DNA from: Putridiphycobacter sp965367695
Lineage (GTDB): Bacteria > Bacteroidota > Bacteroidia > Flavobacteriales_D > Crocinitomicaceae
Assembly: GCA_965367695.1 (NCBI GenBank)
Contig: CBDUKB010000025.1
Coordinates: forward strand, 1-21,596
DNA length: 21,596 nt
Reading direction: 5' to 3'
Shown one piece after another: positions 14,747 to 21,596 of this stretch; the stretch's first letter is position 1, and each line of letters opens with the position of its first letter. Under the pieces are notes generated by a model that was not told the DNA's origin, did no database searches, and saw only the letters and a list, made by a program, of their open reading frames with translations. The position numbers and the translations under genes are program-made.

Positions 14747-15751
14747 TTAGTTTTTATTAGTCCAGAGTGGGCCATTTTTTGTGTTGAGTTTTTCTAATTT
14801 TCCGCTGCCAGATAACATATTTAAAATTTCTTCACTTTCTGCTCTTGGCGTTCCTGAAAGAACTGAAAATTCTTTTGGAGTAAGCGATTTATATTTTGAA
14901 AAAAGTGTCTCCCAATTTTTGCTGTACTCATTTTTTGTAATACTAGCATTTATATTTAAAATTGCCATTTCGTAAAAAACATAAGCCTTTGCACCATAAA
15001 CTACTTCTTTTTTTCCTGAATTATCAATAAAGAATATCGTTGGAAATCCCCTTACGCCATAATCTTTAGCCATTTTTAAATCTTCTTCAAACAATAAATT
15101 TGCTTGTCCCTCAAAATCAACTTTTAATTTTACAACATCAAGTCCCACGTTTTTAGCTGCTTGGGCCAAATGTTCCCATTTCGCAATATTCTTCTTTTTC
15201 AAGAAAACCATTTCTCGAATTTCTCTCATAAATAAAATGGCTTTTTCTTTGTCTTGTATTTCTGCAGCTTTAAATGCAATGGATGGGGGGTAAGAGGATG
15301 CTAGCGGATCTTCTAACCATAGATCTCCATCTATTGGCATATCATAGTGTAAACTTACTTCATCCCAATGTCTCGCAACGTCTGATGGTTTGCTTATGCC
15401 CCCGCTATTATAATTCCAATCTGGTAATAATCCTCCCATTCTGTATTCAATGTCGATATGTTCGCCATATTCTAATTTTAGTTTTCTTAATTGTGGTTCA
15501 ATACCCCAACACGAAGAACAAATTGGATCGGTAAAGTAAATAATTTTTACTTTTTCACCTTTTGATTGGACTATTTTTGCCGTAGAATCTTCTACTTCAC
15601 CACTCGGAATTTCACACATCCCAGTTTCAGGGTCACATAATAAAGGATTTGTTTTTAATGTTTCGTTTTTCATATCTATTGTTTTTAATTGTCCTTGACA
15701 AGCGGTAATACTCATCAGTCCAATGAATAATATTAAAATATTAATTTTCAT
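14747..15751 (-). CDS. DsbA-family thioredoxin-fold lipoprotein
   Basis: 334 residues. The signal ends in I-T-A-C (Cys18), a lipobox. The thioredoxin-like part begins near residue 66: VKIIYFTDPICSSCWGIEPQ holds the C-x2-C active site (Cys78, Cys81), and the cis-proline is Pro237 in RGFPTIFF. The helical insert between resembles the DsbA/FrnE/YjbH type (FTDPxCxWCWGxEP). A second pair, Cys39 and Cys46 in CDPETGMC, lies before the domain. A C-terminal extension (LTPKEFSVLSGTP...GPLWTNKN) looks like a small helical module. Predicted role: thiol-disulfide oxidoreductase at the membrane surface; an internal ATG at residue 27 could give a cytoplasmic form. It follows the SnoaL-like gene by 13 bp, so the two form an operon. 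Confidence 0.85.
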   Translation of the reverse strand: MKINILILFIGLMSITACQGQLKTIDMKNETLKTNPLLCDPETGMCEIPSGEVEDSTAKIVQSKGEKVKIIYFTDPICSSCWGIEPQLRKLKLEYGEHIDIEYRMGGLLPDWNYNSGGISKPSDVARHWDEVSLHYDMPIDGDLWLEDPLASSYPPSIAFKAAEIQDKEKAILFMREIREMVFLKKKNIAKWEHLAQAAKNVGLDVVKLKVDFEGQANLLFEEDLKMAKDYGVRGFPTIFFIDNSGKKEVVYGAKAYVFYEMAILNINASITKNEYSKNWETLFSKYKSLTPKEFSVLSGTPRAESEEILNMLSGSGKLEKLNTKNGPLWTNKN

Positions 15752-15764
15752 TTGTGTGGTATAT

Positions 15765-16151
15765 TTATTTTATTTCTTCAGAGCTTGCAAATTCTTCCAT
15801 CTTGGTGATCAATTCCTTTTCAATTTTATAAATTTGAACCCACTTTTGTTTTAATTCTCTTCCAGATCTGATTACTCTTTGGTGTTCTTTACCAATAACA
15901 ACTACTGTGTTTCCTTCTACAATAAACTGCTGTGCTTCAAAATTGATAATTTCGGTCTTTTCGAAAATATTGGTAAAAAATGCTCTGACACCTTCCTTCT
16001 TTTCAAAAGAACCTGCTGGAATGGTTTGCGTTCCGTGATATATCCATTGTGTGTCATCAGAAACTGTTCCTAAAATATTTTCAATATCACTGTTTACAAA
16101 TGCTTTAAACATTTTTTTCACAACTACTTTTGCTGAATTTTTGGCTTCCAT
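15765..16151 (-). CDS. SnoaL/NTF2-like protein
   Basis: 128 residues, the usual size of the SnoaL-like NTF2 fold. The N-terminal helix VVKKMFKAFVNSDIENILGTVSDD is followed by the typical W-x-Y-H strand (DTQWIYHGT), PAGSFEKKEGVRAFFTNI, and the beta sheet VEGNTVVVIGKEHQRV...WVQIYKIE. Members often have a pocket for small ligands or act as hydrolases or isomerases; no catalytic residue can be picked out here. It is first in the operon with the DsbA-like gene and diverges from the HxlR regulator gene at 16292, which probably controls it. Confidence 0.85.
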   Translation of the reverse strand: MEAKNSAKVVVKKMFKAFVNSDIENILGTVSDDTQWIYHGTQTIPAGSFEKKEGVRAFFTNIFEKTEIINFEAQQFIVEGNTVVVIGKEHQRVIRSGRELKQKWVQIYKIEKELITKMEEFASSEEIK

Positions 16152-16174
16152 ATTTTCTGTTTTTAGAATTGAAA

Positions 16175-16204
16175 CAAATATAATTATATTTAAATGTATA
16201 TTTG
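16175..16204. promoter_or_regulatory. Overlapping divergent promoters (two exact TAnnTTTG boxes)
   Basis: On the plus strand TATATTTG lies at 16197-16204 (for the HxlR gene), and on the minus strand the same box TATATTTG occupies 16182-16175 (for the SnoaL gene). Both match the Bacteroidota -7 consensus exactly and form a dyad with a 14-bp centre. Each box lies where the other promoter's -33 region would be, so polymerase could occupy only one at a time. Clear -33 elements are not visible. Confidence 0.5.
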
Positions 16205-16210
16205 ATATGG

Positions 16211-16246
16211 GTTTCCTTTTGGATAGTAGTTTCCTATTGGATACTA
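16211..16246. repeat. Tandem 18-bp direct repeat, likely HxlR operator
   Basis: GTTTCCTTTTGGATAGTA (16211-16228) is followed at once by GTTTCCTATTGGATACTA (16229-16246); 16 of 18 bases agree. Within each unit TTTCC and GGATA are near-inverted around a 4-bp centre, as for a dimer site. The pair begins right after the predicted start of the HxlR transcript, a position suited to autorepression. Confidence 0.6.
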
Positions 16247-16291
16247 TATTAGTGTGGAAAATATTTATACGTATTAAAATGAAGAAATTTT

Positions 16292-16654
16292 ATGAGAAAG
16301 AAAGCAACAGTAAATGATACTCCAGTATGCCAAATAAGAATGCAAGCAATTAGTGATTCAATGAGCATTTTATCAGGTAAATGGAAATTCCATATTCTAG
16401 GAACCTTGATAGAAGGTAATAAATTAGGATTTATGGATTTGTTGAGAGAAGTGGAAGGAATAGGCACAAAAATGTTGTCAAAAGAACTTCAGGATTTGGA
16501 AATGAATCATTTGGTGAGTAGGACTGTGAAAAATACTAAACCTATCACTGTGGAATATGCTATTACTCAATATGGTGAAACGCTTTCACCACTTATCAAC
16601 GAATTGGCGAATTGGGGTATCAAATATAGAAAGTCAATAATTGATAATAAATGA
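16292..16654 (+). CDS. HxlR-family transcriptional regulator
   Basis: 120 residues, the family's usual length. A winged helix-turn-helix occupies about residues 20-105: MSILSGKWKFHILGTLIEG, FMDLLREVEGIGTKMLSKELQDLEMNHLV, then the wing VEYAITQYGETLSPLI. The conserved N-terminal cysteine (Cys13, PVCQIR) is kept; in related proteins this residue senses thiol-reactive compounds. The gene diverges from the SnoaL/DsbA operon, with a tandem 18-bp repeat in between, so it likely regulates that operon and itself. The nearby nitroreductase and pirin genes fit an electrophile or redox signal, but this is inference. Confidence 0.9.
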   Translation: MRKKATVNDTPVCQIRMQAISDSMSILSGKWKFHILGTLIEGNKLGFMDLLREVEGIGTKMLSKELQDLEMNHLVSRTVKNTKPITVEYAITQYGETLSPLINELANWGIKYRKSIIDNK

Positions 16655-16844
16655 TTTTTTAAATGTTAAATCATTCAAACTACAGCAGCCAAAAAATATA
16701 TCATCTGTTTTTTCTGCTATTAACAAAAGCGTTGAGCAAACAGCAATATAGCTTACTTGTGCTATGCATTATTGTCTCTATATTATAATTTCACTATTGT
16801 ATAAAAAATGAAAATAACTAAGCTGATAAAATATACTTATAAAA

Positions 16845-17774
16845 TTATAAGTCTTGCAACTTTGGTACTTCAAAACCATCAATGTCCCAATTTGCTAATT
16901 TAGCGCCGGCTTGATAGGTTGTTTCAAGAAAATTCAATAAGTCTTGTCTTGGGTTTTCAGCTTTTATTAAATCATTATAGCGTAATAATGCCATTGGACT
17001 ATTATTGTTATCAACCCACAGTGCCGATAAAGGTTTAATTGGCTCTTTTTCTAAATCCTTTGGAGAAGGAAATGTATAGGAATAAAAAGCAGGTTCTGGA
17101 ACATTTTCATCTCCAGGCCAAAATCCAAAACTAATCACTTCATGAGAATATGCATCTTTGTCTGACAGTCTTGCTTCCTTTGGCATGGCTGGCGCTTTTT
17201 TACCTGAAAACCTAGTGACTGTTAGATCCATTGAATGCCAATATAATTGTACTGGACAAGTTTTCCCATAAAATCGACCACTAAATTCTTTAAAAACAGC
17301 ACTGATCCATGTTAGTATTTTCCATAGCTTGAAAACATAGTCTTTATCATAATGATGAATTTCATTTATTTGATTAAAATTCTTTTCAATCTTTAAATCG
17401 AAAGGTTTAGCTAAAATTGAAAATGCTATGTGTTGCTTTTCTAAAATTTTGGTTATTTTCGCATAGAAATCGGCTACTGATAGCCCCTTGTGAATGGAAA
17501 AGATGTCGAAATCTCCTAAAGTATTTTCAACTTGCAACTCATGTTTTTGGACATTTATTGAGATTTTAAAACTCTCTTTACCCTCGTCATATGGGATTGG
17601 ACCTGTAGTAAATCCATTGGTATCAATATATTCAGTGATAAACCACCAATGATTTTTACGATCTGTTTTGCTTAATCTTATTTTACCAATAATTTGTAAG
17701 AATAAATGCAAGGTTAGTTTACTTTGTTCATACCCTTTGTACGTTAACTTTGCTAGACTGCTATTATCCATCAT
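16845..17774 (-). CDS. DUF5996 family protein
   Basis: 309 residues. The N-terminal third matches my recollection of DUF5996: LTLHLFLQIIGKIRLSKTD, NHWWFITEYI, GFTTGPIPYDEG, then SVADFYAKI. A histidine-rich motif occurs at VQLYWHSMDLTVTRFSG, and EVISFGFWPGD with YSYTFPSP near residue 225. No signal peptide or membrane segment is present. The enzyme class, if any, is unknown; conserved His and Trp residues would suit a ligand or metal pocket. It is the last gene of the minus-strand run, 38 bp after the nitroreductase. The 190 bp beyond its stop holds only weak AT-rich hairpins. Confidence 0.8.
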   Translation of the reverse strand: MMDNSSLAKLTYKGYEQSKLTLHLFLQIIGKIRLSKTDRKNHWWFITEYIDTNGFTTGPIPYDEGKESFKISINVQKHELQVENTLGDFDIFSIHKGLSVADFYAKITKILEKQHIAFSILAKPFDLKIEKNFNQINEIHHYDKDYVFKLWKILTWISAVFKEFSGRFYGKTCPVQLYWHSMDLTVTRFSGKKAPAMPKEARLSDKDAYSHEVISFGFWPGDENVPEPAFYSYTFPSPKDLEKEPIKPLSALWVDNNNSPMALLRYNDLIKAENPRQDLLNFLETTYQAGAKLANWDIDGFEVPKLQDL

Positions 17775-17812
17775 AATTATTTGAATTTAGAATGACACCG
17801 TTTTGAATTTAA

Positions 17813-18442
17813 CTAAATTTCTTCAAAAATCGCATCAATTGGTTTTCTTACTTTTTTCGCATTTTGAGCCATATCGTCATCATGTCTGTAACCGACTGCT
17901 AATAAAACACATGCATTTAATCCCTTTTCTTTCAAGGATAATTGCTTATTAATTTCATTTGTATCAAAGCCTTCCATAGGAGTCGCATCAATTTTTAATT
18001 GAGCACAGATGTTAATAGCATTAGCCAAAGCAATATAAGTTTGCTTAGCAGTCCAATGAAACATTTCGTCAACGGATTTTTCTTTTAGTTTGTTCTTTAT
18101 AAAATCGCCATAGCCCGCAGTTTTTTCAATTGGCGTATTATTTACTGAAGACTTTAATTGCATTAATTCATCAACACATTTCTCGGTTACTTCAATATAA
18201 TTACAAAACACAAATAAATGTGATGCAAGCGTAATTTGAGCCTGATTCCTAGACATAGATTTTAATATCTCCCTAAGTGTTGGATCCTTTATTTCTAATA
18301 CTTTATATGGTTGTAAACCAAAAGAAGAGGCAGACAATTGAACTGCCTCTTTTATACATTTTATACTTTCTTCTGATACTTTTTTTATAGGATCATACTT
18401 TTTTGTAGCATATCGCCACTTTAAGTTGCTTATTAATTGCAT
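17813..18442 (-). CDS. Nitroreductase-family NAD(P)H-dependent flavin oxidoreductase
   Basis: 209 residues, the usual length for NfsB-type enzymes. FMN-phosphate-binding residues appear in KWRYATKKYDP at the N-terminus, SASSFGLQPYKVLEI near residues 37-51 forms part of the flavin site, and ATPMEGFD and LLAVGYRHDDD complete the pattern. Family knowledge: homodimeric FMN enzyme that reduces quinones, nitroaromatics or similar electrophiles with NAD(P)H. It starts 8 bp after the YceI gene, implying co-transcription, and the surrounding gene set (YceI, DoxX, pirin) is consistent with oxidative or electrophile stress. Confidence 0.93.
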   Translation of the reverse strand: MQLISNLKWRYATKKYDPIKKVSEESIKCIKEAVQLSASSFGLQPYKVLEIKDPTLREILKSMSRNQAQITLASHLFVFCNYIEVTEKCVDELMQLKSSVNNTPIEKTAGYGDFIKNKLKEKSVDEMFHWTAKQTYIALANAINICAQLKIDATPMEGFDTNEINKQLSLKEKGLNACVLLAVGYRHDDDMAQNAKKVRKPIDAIFEEI

Positions 18443-18450
18443 TTGATTGC

Positions 18451-18972
18451 TTAAGATTGTTTTGTCATTTGAATATCAACTACCAACTTTACTTTATCAG
18501 ATACCACAATGCTTCCTGCTTCTGTTACTGCATTCCAAGTTAAATTAAAGTCTTTTCTACTCACTTCTCCTCTAATTTCAAAACCTGCTTTTGTTTGCCC
18601 ATAAGGATCAACAACAATTCCATTAAATTCTGCATTTAATGAAATTTCCTTGCTTACATCTCTAATGGTTAAATCCCCAACAAGATGTTCTCCATCAAAA
18701 GATTTTGAAACAAATTTCATTTCTGGAAATTTTTCAGCATTGAAAAAATCATCAGATTTTAAATGTGTGTCTCTATCTTTATTTTTTGTATTGATTGACC
18801 CTGTTTTTGCAGTAAATGCGATAGTAGCATCATTAAAGTTATCACCATCTGTTTTGGCAGTCGCTTCAAAATTTTCGAAATGGCCTGTTACTGTTGAAAT
18901 CATCATGTGCTTTACTTTAAAGGCGATTTCTGAATGCGTGCTGTCTAAAGACCAATTAGTGTTCTTATTCAT
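18451..18972 (-). CDS. YceI-family lipocalin-like protein (cytoplasmic form)
   Basis: 173 residues. The start WSLDSTHSEIAFKVKHMMISTVTGHF is the conserved YceI opening (W-x-D-x-x-H-S), and KFPEMKFVSKSFDGEHLVGDLTIRDVSKEISL and DFNLTWN follow. The family forms an extended lipocalin-like barrel that binds isoprenoid chains. There is no signal peptide, unlike the periplasmic E. coli protein, so this copy probably stays in the cytoplasm. It lies 60 bp after DoxX and 8 bp before the nitroreductase; a quinone or isoprenoid link between these three is an inference. Confidence 0.93.
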   Translation of the reverse strand: MNKNTNWSLDSTHSEIAFKVKHMMISTVTGHFENFEATAKTDGDNFNDATIAFTAKTGSINTKNKDRDTHLKSDDFFNAEKFPEMKFVSKSFDGEHLVGDLTIRDVSKEISLNAEFNGIVVDPYGQTKAGFEIRGEVSRKDFNLTWNAVTEAGSIVVSDKVKLVVDIQMTKQS

Positions 18973-19032
18973 AATTTGTGTTTTTTTATTGTTTGTATTA
19001 AATTGTTTTTTAGTTAAAATTTTAATGTTTTA

Positions 19033-19458
19033 TTACTGATTTATGCGTTTCGTTATCAAGTAATCCAAAGAATACTTTCCTGCTCCAAAAATTGCGATTG
19101 CACTGTATATTGCGGCATACAGTCCTGGTAGCTCTTGCTTCCCAAAGCCGTCGTTTCCATGAACTATAAATATGATGACTACCATTGTGAAAAGTAAAGG
19201 AATGGTAACAACCCGAGTTCCTAATCCTAGGATTATCAATATCGAACAAAAGAATTCTGAAAAAACGGTAAATGCAAGTGATGCAGTAGCTCCTAGTCCT
19301 ATTGGGTCGGCAAATTGAATAGGGTCACTTCCAAAAAGTCTATCTAATTTTCCAAAACCATGTGTAAGCATAAATATACCAACCACTAACCGCAATACTA
19401 ACAGAACTAGGTTTATATTATTGCTGTAAGTTCCTGGGTTAAAAATTTTCTGAATCAT
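19033..19458 (-). CDS. DoxX-family membrane protein
   Basis: 141 residues with four hydrophobic helices (about 15-38, 55-77, 80-100 and 108-125). The first helix ends in FMLTHGFGKLDRL, the conserved DoxX H-G-x-x-K motif; VVIIFIVHGNDGF is another conserved segment. The family includes subunits of quinone-linked oxidoreductases, but many members have no known activity. It is placed 6 bp after the GNAT gene and 60 bp before YceI. An ACTGTAT/ATACAGT inverted repeat in the coding sequence near 19102-19124 is probably incidental. Confidence 0.88.
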   Translation of the reverse strand: MIQKIFNPGTYSNNINLVLLVLRLVVGIFMLTHGFGKLDRLFGSDPIQFADPIGLGATASLAFTVFSEFFCSILIILGLGTRVVTIPLLFTMVVIIFIVHGNDGFGKQELPGLYAAIYSAIAIFGAGKYSLDYLITKRINQ

Positions 19459-19464
19459 TTGTTT

Positions 19465-19758
19465 TTATTTAAGAGTTATTTTTAATACATCACGTATGTC
19501 GGTTAACTTTTCGAACATTGCCTTGGCATAAGGACAAAGTGGCAATATTTTTATATTCTTTTCTCTTGCCATTTCAACAATTTTATAAAGTAATTGCTTG
19601 CCAACTCCTTTGCCTTTAAAGGCAGGTTCTACTTCGGTGTGGTCAATGATAATAAAATCGGAAGAAGGTATGGAATAAGTCATTACTCCTGCTCTTTCTT
19701 CAGCGTATCTAGCCATTACAAATCCTTTGCTTTCTTTTTCTTTGATGATGATTTCCAT
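19465..19758 (-). CDS. Small GNAT-family N-acetyltransferase (YjdJ type)
   Basis: 97 residues, the size of the short single-domain acetyltransferases. The acetyl-CoA pyrophosphate-binding motif is GKGVGKQLL at residues 50-58, preceded by IIDHTEVEPAFK. The segment IKILPLCPYAKAMFEK near the C-terminus is conserved in this subgroup. The substrate is unknown. It follows pirin by 26 bp and precedes DoxX by 6 bp. Confidence 0.9.
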   Translation of the reverse strand: MEIIIKEKESKGFVMARYAEERAGVMTYSIPSSDFIIIDHTEVEPAFKGKGVGKQLLYKIVEMAREKNIKILPLCPYAKAMFEKLTDIRDVLKITLK

Positions 19759-19784
19759 TTTAGCTTGTTTTTGATTGAAAAAAT

Positions 19785-20663
19785 TTATATTGACATTGGT
19801 ACTTCCATAAGTAAGACACGTGTATTTTCTGTTGCTTTAACTTGAATGCTATCGCTGTCCCATATTCCCATCCCATCTCTTTTAGATAGTTTTTGATTGT
19901 TAATCTCTAGTTCTCCTTCAAGTATGAATGCATAAACACCATTTCCTGTTTTTTTAATTTTGTATTCCTCAGTATGACCCTTTGTGAAGTTTCCAATATG
20001 AAACCAAGCATCTTGATTGATCCAAACACCTTGCTCACTTTTATTTGGAGAGACAACTTGATAAAACTCATTGTTTTTTTCAATATCTCTAATCGAAATT
20101 TGATCATAACGTGGCTCAACATTTCTTACTTTTGGGAATATCCAAATCTGAAGAAATTTCACTTCTTTATCTTTGTTTTTATTGTATTCAGAATGTGTAA
20201 CACCAGTTCCTGCACTCATCATTTGTACATCACCTTCTTTAATTACCGTAATGTTACCCATGCTATCTTTGTGTTCTAAATCTCCTTCTAACGGAATAGA
20301 AATAATTTCCATATTGTCATGCGGATGCGTATTGAATCCCATTCCTTCTTGCACTCGGTCGTCATTCAACACGCGAAGTACACCAAAATTCATTCTTTCA
20401 GGATTGTGGTAGTTGGCGAAGCTAAAAGTATGGTATGAATTTAACCATCCGTGATTTGCTTTCCCTCTTGTTGCTGCTTTGTGAATTACTGTATTCATAG
20501 TTTTTATACTTTTATTTGGTAAATGATTAAATCCTACTTGTTGCATTAATGTATCGTATGTTGACTTTAAAGGTTCGTAGTTAGTTGCCTTCAATATTTG
20601 TGGTGCAACTGTACCAACGAGACCTGTTAAAATTGCATTTTTTAAAAATTTTTTACGATTCAT
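19785..20663 (-). CDS. Pirin-family cupin protein with an export-type N-terminal extension
   Basis: 292 residues. The pirin core begins near Met56 (MNTVIHKAATRGKANHGW) and holds the metal-binding residues His113, His115, His157 and Glu159 (THPHDNME and TGVTHSEY). Pirins bind Fe and several oxidise quercetin or act as redox sensors. Residues 1-55 are extra: NRKKFLKNAILTGLVGTVAPQIL resembles a Tat signal (R-K-x-F-L-K, with RK in place of RR) followed by a linker. The long start is kept because the frame is in place and ATG 20663 leads the run; if Met56 is used the protein is cytoplasmic. It lies 88 bp downstream of the AraC gene and heads the pirin-GNAT-DoxX-YceI-nitroreductase-DUF5996 run. Confidence 0.88.
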   Translation of the reverse strand: MNRKKFLKNAILTGLVGTVAPQILKATNYEPLKSTYDTLMQQVGFNHLPNKSIKTMNTVIHKAATRGKANHGWLNSYHTFSFANYHNPERMNFGVLRVLNDDRVQEGMGFNTHPHDNMEIISIPLEGDLEHKDSMGNITVIKEGDVQMMSAGTGVTHSEYNKNKDKEVKFLQIWIFPKVRNVEPRYDQISIRDIEKNNEFYQVVSPNKSEQGVWINQDAWFHIGNFTKGHTEEYKIKKTGNGVYAFILEGELEINNQKLSKRDGMGIWDSDSIQVKATENTRVLLMEVPMSI

Positions 20664-20684
20664 TTTATTTGCTTTTTAAGTACA

Positions 20685-20706
20685 ATACAAAGGTCGTATA
20701 CAAACG
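20685..20706. repeat. Short direct repeat between araC-type gene and pirin
   Basis: ATACAAAGG (20685-20693) and ATACAAACG (20698-20706) repeat with 13-bp spacing, 22-43 bp upstream of the pirin start. AraC-type regulators often bind such half-sites, but the motif is short and AT-rich. Confidence 0.25.
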
Positions 20707-20751
20707 AGGATTATGAAATATGAAAAAAAGGAAGAATCTTATGAAAAACCG

Positions 20752-21596
20752 TTATTTGAAGATTTTTTTAGCAAGCACTTCATTTTTCTTGAAGTTTGAA
20801 GGAGAAAGCGTTGTGTGTTTTTTAAAAAATGCGCTAAAATTTGCAGGTTCACTAAAACCTAATTCATAGCCAATTTCTTTATTCGATAAATCAGTAAAAT
20901 ACAATAACCTTTTTGCTTCAGTAATAATTCTAGCCTGAAGGTAATCTTTGGCCGTTTTTCCAATTCTGGCTTTAATAACGCGATTTAAATGATCAGGAGT
21001 AATATGTAGTAAATTTGCATAAAAAGTGGTGGCATGTTCTTTTTGATAGTGCGTTTCAACGTTGTTCTTAAAAGCTCTAATGAGGTTATCTCCAGTTGAA
21101 TCAATGTCCGACTCAACAGGATTGATGGCACAAATATTATTACATTCAATTAACAAAAGTTTTAAAAATGCACCAATGGATAAATCCTTCATTTTTGCAT
21201 CACTGTTGAATAGCTTGAAAATTTCATTTGTAAAATTGATAATTCTATTAAACTGCTCATTATTTGGTGTTAATGGTGGGCTTTGACCATAGTTTTGAAA
21301 AAGATTCAAACTATTAATGAAAGAAAGCCGAATTGAGTTTTGAATTAAAAATTGATTTGAAAATGTCATGGCAAAGCCTGAAGATTTTTCAGACTCCATT
21401 ACTTGATGTACTTGACCTGGTGCTACAAAAAATATTTGTTGCTTTGATAATTCGTAAGTATTAAAGTCAATTTTATGCAATCCTTTGGCTTGGTTGATTA
21501 CTAGAACCGTATAATAATTATGTCTGTGGGGCTCATCAACTTTGCCATTGCGTTTACTATAAATATCCTCCATTTTAGATATGCCAAAACTGACGG
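20752..21596 (-). CDS. AraC-family transcriptional regulator (start beyond right edge)
   Basis: The frame is open to the window edge; 273 residues follow an internal ATG at 21573, and the codons before it read VSFGISK into MEDIYS, so the true start is probably outside. The N-terminal cupin-like sensor domain has HRHNYYTVLVIN, IFFVAPGQVHQV. The C-terminal region is the double helix-turn-helix of the family: ATTFYANLLHITPDHLNRVIKARIGKT and LSNKEIGYELGFSEPANFSAFFKKHTTLSP. The end (SNFKKNEVLAKKIFK) is normal. It lies 88 bp upstream of pirin on the same strand and may regulate it; no effector can be named. Confidence 0.92.
   Translation of the reverse strand, partial: VSFGISKMEDIYSKRNGKVDEPHRHNYYTVLVINQAKGLHKIDFNTYELSKQQIFFVAPGQVHQVMESEKSSGFAMTFSNQFLIQNSIRLSFINSLNLFQNYGQSPPLTPNNEQFNRIINFTNEIFKLFNSDAKMKDLSIGAFLKLLLIECNNICAINPVESDIDSTGDNLIRAFKNNVETHYQKEHATTFYANLLHITPDHLNRVIKARIGKTAKDYLQARIITEAKRLLYFTDLSNKEIGYELGFSEPANFSAFFKKHTTLSPSNFKKNEVLAKKIFK

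Noticed and set aside
16650..16675. AATGATTT/AAATCATT hairpin over the HxlR stop codon as a terminator
   Set aside because: The stem is only A/T-rich with one or two G:C pairs and no T-run follows on the plus strand.
1..21596. Mobile elements, tRNA genes or CRISPR arrays
   Set aside because: No transposase, integrase, tRNA-like cloverleaf or regularly spaced repeat array was found by eye.

Overview
The window is low-GC DNA with the marks of a Bacteroidota, probably flavobacterial, chromosome. Shine-Dalgarno sequences are weak, several intergenic regions carry TAnnTTTG-type -7 boxes, two proteins have lipoproteins signals ending in LISC or ITAC, and the gene families are typical of flavobacteria. 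No tRNA, rRNA, CRISPR array, insertion sequence or phage gene was seen. The two edge genes (left, minus strand; right, an AraC regulator) run off the window.

Left part (1-2259): a partial unrecognised gene on the minus strand, a membrane-anchored conserved Bacteroidota protein on the plus strand behind a good TAnnTTTG promoter, and a convergent lipoprotein of unknown function.

Centre (2689-11148): a two-component pair, a soluble histidine kinase overlapping by 8 bp an NtrC-type sigma-54 activator. It is followed, 138 bp past the activator's stop, by a near-consensus sigma-54 promoter (TGG/TTGC with GG-N10-GC at 5244-5257). This promoter would drive a compact operon: two small Cys-containing ORFs, glutamate dehydrogenase, a three-subunit proton-translocating transhydrogenase (PntAA, PntAB, PntB), an Rnk/GreA-C-terminal-domain protein and a tandem universal stress protein. 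A short palindrome about 110 bp upstream of the promoter is a candidate activator site. The inference is that the kinase/regulator pair controls a module linking glutamate/2-oxoglutarate and NAD(P)H balance, transcription-complex modulation and stress survival.

Middle right (11253-14700): nhaA (Na+/H+ antiporter) on the minus strand, then a 396-bp divergent control region with palindromes, then two more tandem Usp genes. The last Usp gene has a terminator-like hairpin inside its own 3' coding end.

Right part (14747-21596): a DsbA-like lipoprotein and a SnoaL-like protein, divergent from an HxlR regulator with a tandem 18-bp operator-like repeat. Then comes a six-gene minus-strand run (pirin, GNAT, DoxX, YceI, nitroreductase, DUF5996) headed by an AraC regulator. 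The gene content suggests handling of redox or electrophile stress. The most notable observations are the regulator-plus-sigma-54-promoter arrangement with its unusual operon, the perfect 13-bp hairpin at the start of pntAA, and the in-gene terminator.
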